Positions 59,282 to 64,000 of a stretch of DNA of 64,000 nt are shown here, in pieces; within the stretch, counting starts at the first letter, position 1, and each line of letters starts with the position of its first letter. Position numbers and translations under genes: made by a program. The notes below the pieces were generated by a model, which was not told the DNA's origin, ran no database searches, and saw only the letters and a list, made by a program, of their open reading frames with translations. Source of the stretch: Vitis vinifera. Its lineage: Eukaryota > Streptophyta > Magnoliopsida > Vitales > Vitaceae. The DNA lies in assembly GCF_030704535.1 (NCBI RefSeq), contig NC_081808.1:21455501-21519500 (forward strand). Direction: 5' to 3'.

Positions 59282-60670
59282 ATGGCTCCTTGAAAGGAGA
59301 CGGGTACTTCCAGGGCTTAAGGCAAGCGCCCTGTTGAGCCATCTCAGCCTGAGCAGACTGAGACTCGCCGAAAGGCGAGGTATGACACCGCACTCTTCAG
59401 TTCGAATGAGGATTATCAGCGCTACAAGCAAAAATTTGCTCAGAGAAAAGTCGTTCCAGGGAGAAGTGTCAATTTCTCCCAACTTCAGCACTTTGGCTTT
59501 GAGGGGTTGTTCGGACGGATGGGATGGCTGCCCGTAGTGACGATCTCTGAGCCGGTCTTCCAGACTCTGGTGCGGGCTTTCTATTCTCGGGCGACCTACG
59601 GGCTTGCAGGACCCGTATTATCCACTGTGAGAGGCGTTGAGATCCGTTTGAGTCCCGAGAGCATCTGCCGCATTCTCGACATCCCTTCGATTGGACTCCG
59701 TATTTATGAGGCCAAGGCGTGGCCCACTGTGCTGGGATTTGAGCCTAAAGAGGCTGTTCAGAGGTTGTGCGGACTTGCTGATCCTCAGGGGATGGGCAAA
59801 CCATCGGCTCACAGCTTGACAGTGACTAGCCGAGTCCTTCACCATATGATTTGTTCGATTCTCTTGCCACGTGGAGGACATCGAGACGAGGTCTCCTACC
59901 TCGAGGCTTTCATTGTTGACTCGATCCTCACCGGGAGACGGATTCATGTTGGCTACCTTATGATGATGCACATGATCTCCTGTGTTGAGAGCTCGACACG
60001 TGTACTCCCCTACGACCGCTTTCTTACCCGTGCTTTCAAGGATGTCAGGGTCGACTTGAATAGAGAGACAAATTTTGAGGCCCCCACCACTTATGACACG
60101 TATGATGAGCAGCATCTGGGGTGCATGAAGTTCGAGAAGGCACCCGATGGCTCCTGGGTTAGGAAAGCCGAGCGACAAGCCCGGGGACATGATCAGATGC
60201 ACCCCGGAGCAGAGGAGGAGGCTGAGATCAGAGAGATGGAGGATGGGTTGGACCCTCAGAGGGACTTTGAGCAGAGAGGGCCCGAGGTTGACATTCCACC
60301 TCCACATCAGTCAGAGGGCATTCATGTTGAGGCTACCTTCTCCGAGCCTATGATGACTGAGTCGTCCTTCACAGCAGGCCCTTCATCTCAGCCATCATTC
60401 ACCGAGCTACCATCTCAGGCACCTCATGTTCCTGATCTCTCCGCCCAAATCAGCTCTCTTGGGACTCGTATGGAAGAGCTTGCCCTAGTCCATGACTCCC
60501 GCTTCTACTCTATAAAGGAGCATCTCGATCAGTATCAGGCCGGCTTCACATCTCAGTTTGAGCATCTCGTACAGAGGATTGAGCGTCTTGAGAGCCGCCA
60601 GGAGAGTCAGCACGAGGAGATGATGACTTACCTCCGTTCTGTGTTTCCCCCACCACCTCCTCAGCCTTGA
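59282..60670 (+). pseudogene. Extra (third) ORF of the Copia element, two early stops
   Basis: GC-richer than gag-pol. The likely original ATG is at 59282, followed by in-frame TGA (59291-59293) and TAA (59318-59320). From 59321 the frame is open for 450 codons to TGA at 60668-60670. The conserved-looking part has FGRMGWLPVVTISEPVF, VRAFYSRATYGLAGPVLSTV, LSPESICRILDIPSIG, EVSYLEAFIVDSIL and VGYLMMMHMISC. This pattern resembles the 'putative plant transposon protein' family often found near retroelements (from memory, not searched). It continues with an acidic linker, then a Pro/Ser-rich part, a C-terminal coiled coil (ERLESRQESQHEEMMTYLR) and a Pro tail. There is no signal peptide or clear transmembrane anchor, so it is not obviously an env protein. 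Function unknown. Confidence 0.7.
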
Positions 60671-60710
60671 ATTTGTTTGGGATCCCCCTTCGTTTCTTTT
60701 TTATGTTGCC

Positions 60711-60720
60711 AAAAAGGGAG
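60711..60720 (+). other. Second polypurine-tract-like site
   Basis: AAAAAGGGAG about 40 bp after the third ORF, similar to the genuine tract 230 bp downstream. Confidence 0.5.
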
Positions 60721-60938
60721 ATATTTATAGGATCTAGGATCTAGGAGTGTCTCATGCATGTCATTGTTATCATTGTCATATCTATCTTATTATACATGTG
60801 AGATTTCCATATATTTATGATATGATACTTTTATCCATTGATTTTTTGTGTTTTACATTGCTTATCGCTTGATTGATCCATGATTGGTTTGAGGGGGAGA
60901 TTTCTTTCTCTCCTAGATAACCAAGGTTTGTCATCATC

Positions 60939-60950
60939 AAAAAGGGGGAG
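60939..60950 (+). other. Polypurine tract
   Basis: AAAAAGGGGGAG two bases before the 3' LTR; plus-strand primer site for reverse transcription. Confidence 0.92.
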
Positions 60951-60952
60951 AT

Positions 60953-62108
60953 TGTTAGCCCAAGGGTTCTCCTAATCGGGTTTTGATGATAACAAATCAT
61001 GGTTAAGTAACTAATTGGTTTAATGTTTAAGAATCTCAGGTATAAACTCGAAAATTCATCAAAGGACCAAATGGATACAAGATCGAGACGCGTGGAAGAC
61101 TTGAGATCATAGGAAATGAATGTAAGATGATAGCATGAGTGCACTTAGGATGTTCATGCCTTTTCATGCATCTTAGAAAACTCGGTTTATTCTTTAAAAC
61201 TTGATTTTCTTTAAAACCCGAGTTTTATCAAACATACCTTAGGTAAATTGATTCAAAAGTGGCATATTAATTCACCTTAAGACCTTGCCTAAGTGTTAGA
61301 AAAGAAAGGAATCAAAAAATAGGTTTTTCGAGGCCAAAAAGGCTCAACCGGTGGAGGACCGGTCGAGGAAGGTTAAAAACCTTCTCTCTCTCCCAGTAGC
61401 CTTCTCTTCCCGGTCGAGGTGATTCCTTTACCGGTCGAGGACCGGTCGAGGTCCGGTCGAGGCAACGGTAACTTGTCATGCATTAAATGCTCCAACGGCT
61501 AGTGAACCGATCGACCCCTAGCTCGACCGGACGAGGTTTCCTTTTGCTGTTTTTGACTCCCGAGCTTAGAAACCTATAAATTGAGAGCTCCACTTCATTT
61601 ATGACTAAGAGAACAATTGCATTCAAAGCCTACCTACCTGTTCTTGATCAAAAAGCTCTGATTTCTTTCTTAGTGCATTAAAACCATCACTTGCATATTC
61701 TTAGTGCACTCTTGTAAATCATCCTAGCTTTCTCTTGTACTTGAGCCATCCTTAAGCTAGGTTGAGAGTTTCATCTTTGTGTAAACTGAGTGTGAAAGCC
61801 TTCAAGTGGTTCAAATCTTGAAGAGATTGTGTAAGAGCCCATTGGAACCGGAATCCAAGTGTAAAAAGATTGAAAGCTTGATTGAAGCTTCAGATTAGTG
61901 GAACCCTCACTCGGTTAGGAGATTGAGGAGAGTGGACGTAGGCAAGGAAGTGCCGAACCACTATAAACCCGAGTTTGAATTCTCTAACTTTATCTCTTTC
62001 CTTTATTTATTTTGTGCATATATTATTGTGTGGAAAAAGATTTTGAAAAACCCAATTCACCCCCCTTTTGGGTATTTTCCTTAATTATTCATAGCCTTTG
62101 TTTTATCA
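60953..62108 (+). repeat. 3' LTR of the Copia element
   Basis: 1156 bp with the same ends as the 5' LTR. It lacks about 22 bp of the CCGGTCGA cluster, including the 14-bp palindrome, and differs by about 20 substitutions. Confidence 0.95.
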
Positions 62109-62635
62109 AACTCATTTCTTATTCTTTGTAACTAAGTGGAATAAAACCAATTTCTTCTTCCTCACCGGTTCTCTACTTCTTTTTCTTCTTCCTCACCTTT
62201 TCTTTGCTTCTTTTCTTTCAAATCCATTTCTTATTCTCTTTAACTAAGTGGAATAAAACCACATTTATAGCTCCAAAAAATCCAGATTCCATTTCAAAAT
62301 GAAGCATCTTCCCTTTCTCCTCAAGTTCCAAGCTCCTATCGCTCCTCCCTTTCAAATCGATCCACACCACAACAACACCTCAATCATCTATGCTCATTTT
62401 ATCGGCAAACCTTGATGAGATCTAGCCTCTAAACCACATTTCCACCAAAAAGACAACATCAGAGAATGAGAGATGTAGCATTTTTCACCTTGGAATTTGA
62501 GTCATCTTTGATTTTTCTCTCAGACCACCAAACCATCTCCAAGTCAAACTCAGATATCGATATCCTAATAGGCTTGGTGGAGGTGGATACAACTCAACCA
62601 AGTTGTACCGGTCTCGACCGATACTTTGAACCTTG

Positions 62636-62975
62636 GATAAGAAGTACGGAGGGTTGGGGCTGATTTGTTTATTTTAGAGATTTGAAAAGAGCACAACCAA
62701 AGGACTTACAAAAATAGAGCTTTCTGATCAAAGATTCAAGGAGTTCTTCATTAAATCACTTTTAGAGTGGTACCATGATTCATTAGAAATGGAGAACCCC
62801 TCTATTTTGAACTTCTCAGATGTTGTTTCTTGTGGTTAGCTTTGCCTTGTTTTTGTAGGCTAACCTTGCATTTGTTTGGTGCCTACTTTGGGCTCTTTTG
62901 TGTATACTACCTGTATACATAGAATGCACCCTCTTTTTTTGGCGTTTCTTAATACATGCTTCTGTTTGTCTAGAT
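62636..62975 (+). pseudogene. LINE remnant, right part and 3' end
   Basis: After the hAT duplication the LINE reading resumes as KKYGGLGL, the motif that follows the thumb region in plant L1 reverse transcriptases. Beyond it is the non-coding 3' end with CTTTTGTGTATACTACCTGTATAC, a style common at LINE 3' ends, fading into a TA-rich tail near 62970. The end point is approximate. Confidence 0.65.
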
Positions 62976-63847
62976 ATATATATAGTGCAGCAATTAAAAG
63001 ACCTGCAGAACTAAATTATGTGGTGATGTGACTACATAAATGTGGCAAAGGGCAAACATATAGCCTATTTAAGTGGTGTAGCAGTTTTGTTTCCATAGGA
63101 AAAGTATTAACCATTTGAATACCTGTTACAAGCAAAACAAGGGAAAATTACCGACTCAAATGGATTTAAAAATTTTTCAAATTTGAAATACATTGCAAGG
63201 TGATGAACAATAATAACAACTTCAAAAATAAGGTACAGTGTCCTCTCATATAGGATTTAAAAAGGTCTATATTCAAGGTTGTAACAGAGCTTCCAGTGAG
63301 GAAGCTGCTGCTAGAAAGAGGTAAACAAGTAGAATGCAACTGTGCCTTAAATGGTTTGAAAATGGAGGATCAAAATACCCAGAAAAAGTATCCTTATGCT
63401 AAGCAAGTTTGAGACATCATAAGTTTTGGATATCTGGCACCTGTTTCTGAAAAAGATATTAAGATGGGCTGCATAACATTAGAAGAAGTGCTAATAAAAG
63501 TATAAAAAAAAAAAAAGAATGTGGATATATAAAAAAAACTACAAATATATTGTGGCAAAAATGGTGTAGACCCTTCCTTGACCCATTTAATATTGTCAAT
63601 CCAGCAATTCAAATATTTTTAAGGATTGTTTAACGATCCATTGCTTGTATAACCAATGGAAGAAGAAAATATGGTTGAATCAGTCAAAGGAGATCTCCTA
63701 AATGGTATTCAAGGAAGTACCTAAAATGTAACCAGTTGAAGCCTCCAGATTCAGCATGGTAGGAACTCAACTTTAATTGCTATCATAAAGCTAATGGCAG
63801 TGAAGAAGTGGGTTGAATTCTTAGGAAGAAGATGGGTAGGCCTGTAC
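62976..63847. other. Intergenic or intronic sequence right of the nest
   Basis: AT-rich, with poly-A at about 63506. Short splice-flanked open pieces exist on both strands (plus 63288-63320; minus near 63400-63455), too short to assign. Confidence 0.3.
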
Positions 63848-63905
63848 CTGCCCACGCAGATTGATTCCAAACAAATGCTTTGTCCGTATGAAGGAAACCT
63901 TGGCT
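63848..63905 (-). CDS. Candidate exon of an unknown minus-strand gene
   Basis: Preceded by TTATCTTAG and followed by a GTACAG donor on the minus strand, 58 nt reading AKVSFIRTKHLFGINLRGQ after one carried base. Good splice sites and coding-like content; the gene would extend right of the window. Family not recognised. Confidence 0.35.
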
Positions 63906-64000
63906 CTAAGATAAGTTAAACGTTAATTAGAAAATATACAAGTCAAACACTTTTCACATAGAATGGAATGCTAAATTAATTATTAAGGTTTTTTAAGGAC

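Larger units (their letters stand above)
52660..62108 (+). mobile_element. SIRE-type Ty1/Copia LTR retrotransposon with an extra ORF, 9.45 kb
   Basis: Complete structure: 5' LTR 52660-53838, primer-binding site 53841-53852, gag, pol in Copia order (protease, integrase, reverse transcriptase, RNase H), an additional ORF at 59282-60670, polypurine tract 60939-60950, 3' LTR 60953-62108, and 5-bp target duplication AACTC (52655-52659, 62109-62113). Gag with two zinc knuckles and a coiled coil, large size, and a third ORF after pol place it with the SIRE/Maximus lineage. LTRs differ at roughly 20 substitutions plus a 22-bp indel by eye, so insertion is fairly recent. Internal genes are broken, so it is not autonomous now. 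Confidence 0.95.
52058..62635. mobile_element. Non-autonomous hAT-like element inserted in the LINE (itself split by the Copia)
   Basis: Tips are inverted: CATGGTTCAAAGT at 52058 and CAAGGTTCAAAGT on the complement ending at 62635, 13 bp with one mismatch, outside which lies the 8-bp repeat GATAAGAA. Without the Copia element it would be about 1.12 kb (52058-52659 and 62114-62635). It is AT-rich and non-coding; near 62110-62260 it has an about 112-bp direct duplication (AACTAAGTGGAATAAAACCA twice). The LINE frame resumes exactly at the duplication, which supports the boundaries. Confidence 0.72.

Noticed and set aside
59618..60307. 229-codon minus-strand open frame inside the Copia third ORF
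   Set aside because: Antisense shadow in GC-richer DNA. The sense frame has domain-like composition and ends just before the polypurine tract.

Overview
The window is nuclear DNA of a flowering plant, almost certainly a woody eudicot. It has spliced genes with GT-AG introns, AT-rich intergenic DNA, and LINE, hAT, Mutator-like and Copia elements. The gene sequences and repeat style fit grapevine (Vitis), but that species call is inference. Exon coordinates were read by eye; reading frames were checked for phase across every junction of the three spliced genes.

Layout. 134-4292 (+): 3' part of a subgroup IV calcium-dependent protein kinase (CPK16/18/28 type), 11 exons, 5' end outside the window. 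5420-8475 (-): bHLH121/URI-type iron-deficiency transcription factor, 5 exons, 327 aa. 8476-8948: 473-bp head-to-head promoter shared with 8949-14549 (+), APE2 (AP endonuclease with PIP-box and GRF zinc finger), 10 exons, 625 aa. 15325-15825 (+): intronless RING-H2 (ATL-like) ubiquitin ligase. 22374-22862 (+): chloroplast J-domain protein of the DnaJ 11 type. 45602-47548 (+): intronless ARMADILLO REPEAT ONLY protein.

Mobile DNA. 25140-29405 is a 4.27-kb Mutator-like element with long imperfect terminal inverted repeats and a 10-bp target duplication. It holds two different tandem arrays and a decayed coding remnant. 38688-39635 is a 948-bp non-autonomous hAT-like element that interrupts a minus-strand open frame. 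50.8-63.0 kb is a three-level nest: a decayed LINE reverse transcriptase is split by an hAT-like element (8-bp duplication GATAAGAA), which is split by a 9.45-kb SIRE-type Copia element (5-bp duplication AACTC). That Copia carries an extra third ORF between pol and the 3' LTR. It is young (LTRs about 98% alike by eye) but broken in gag, integrase and the third ORF.

The rest (15.8-22.3, 22.9-25.1, 29.4-37.8, 39.8-45.3 and 47.6-50.2 kb) is AT-rich intergenic sequence with local duplications, small MITE-like elements and a few exon-like minus-strand segments that I could not assign to a family. There are no operons. The functional logic is at single-gene level: calcium signalling, iron regulation, base-excision repair, ubiquitination, plastid chaperoning and polar growth.
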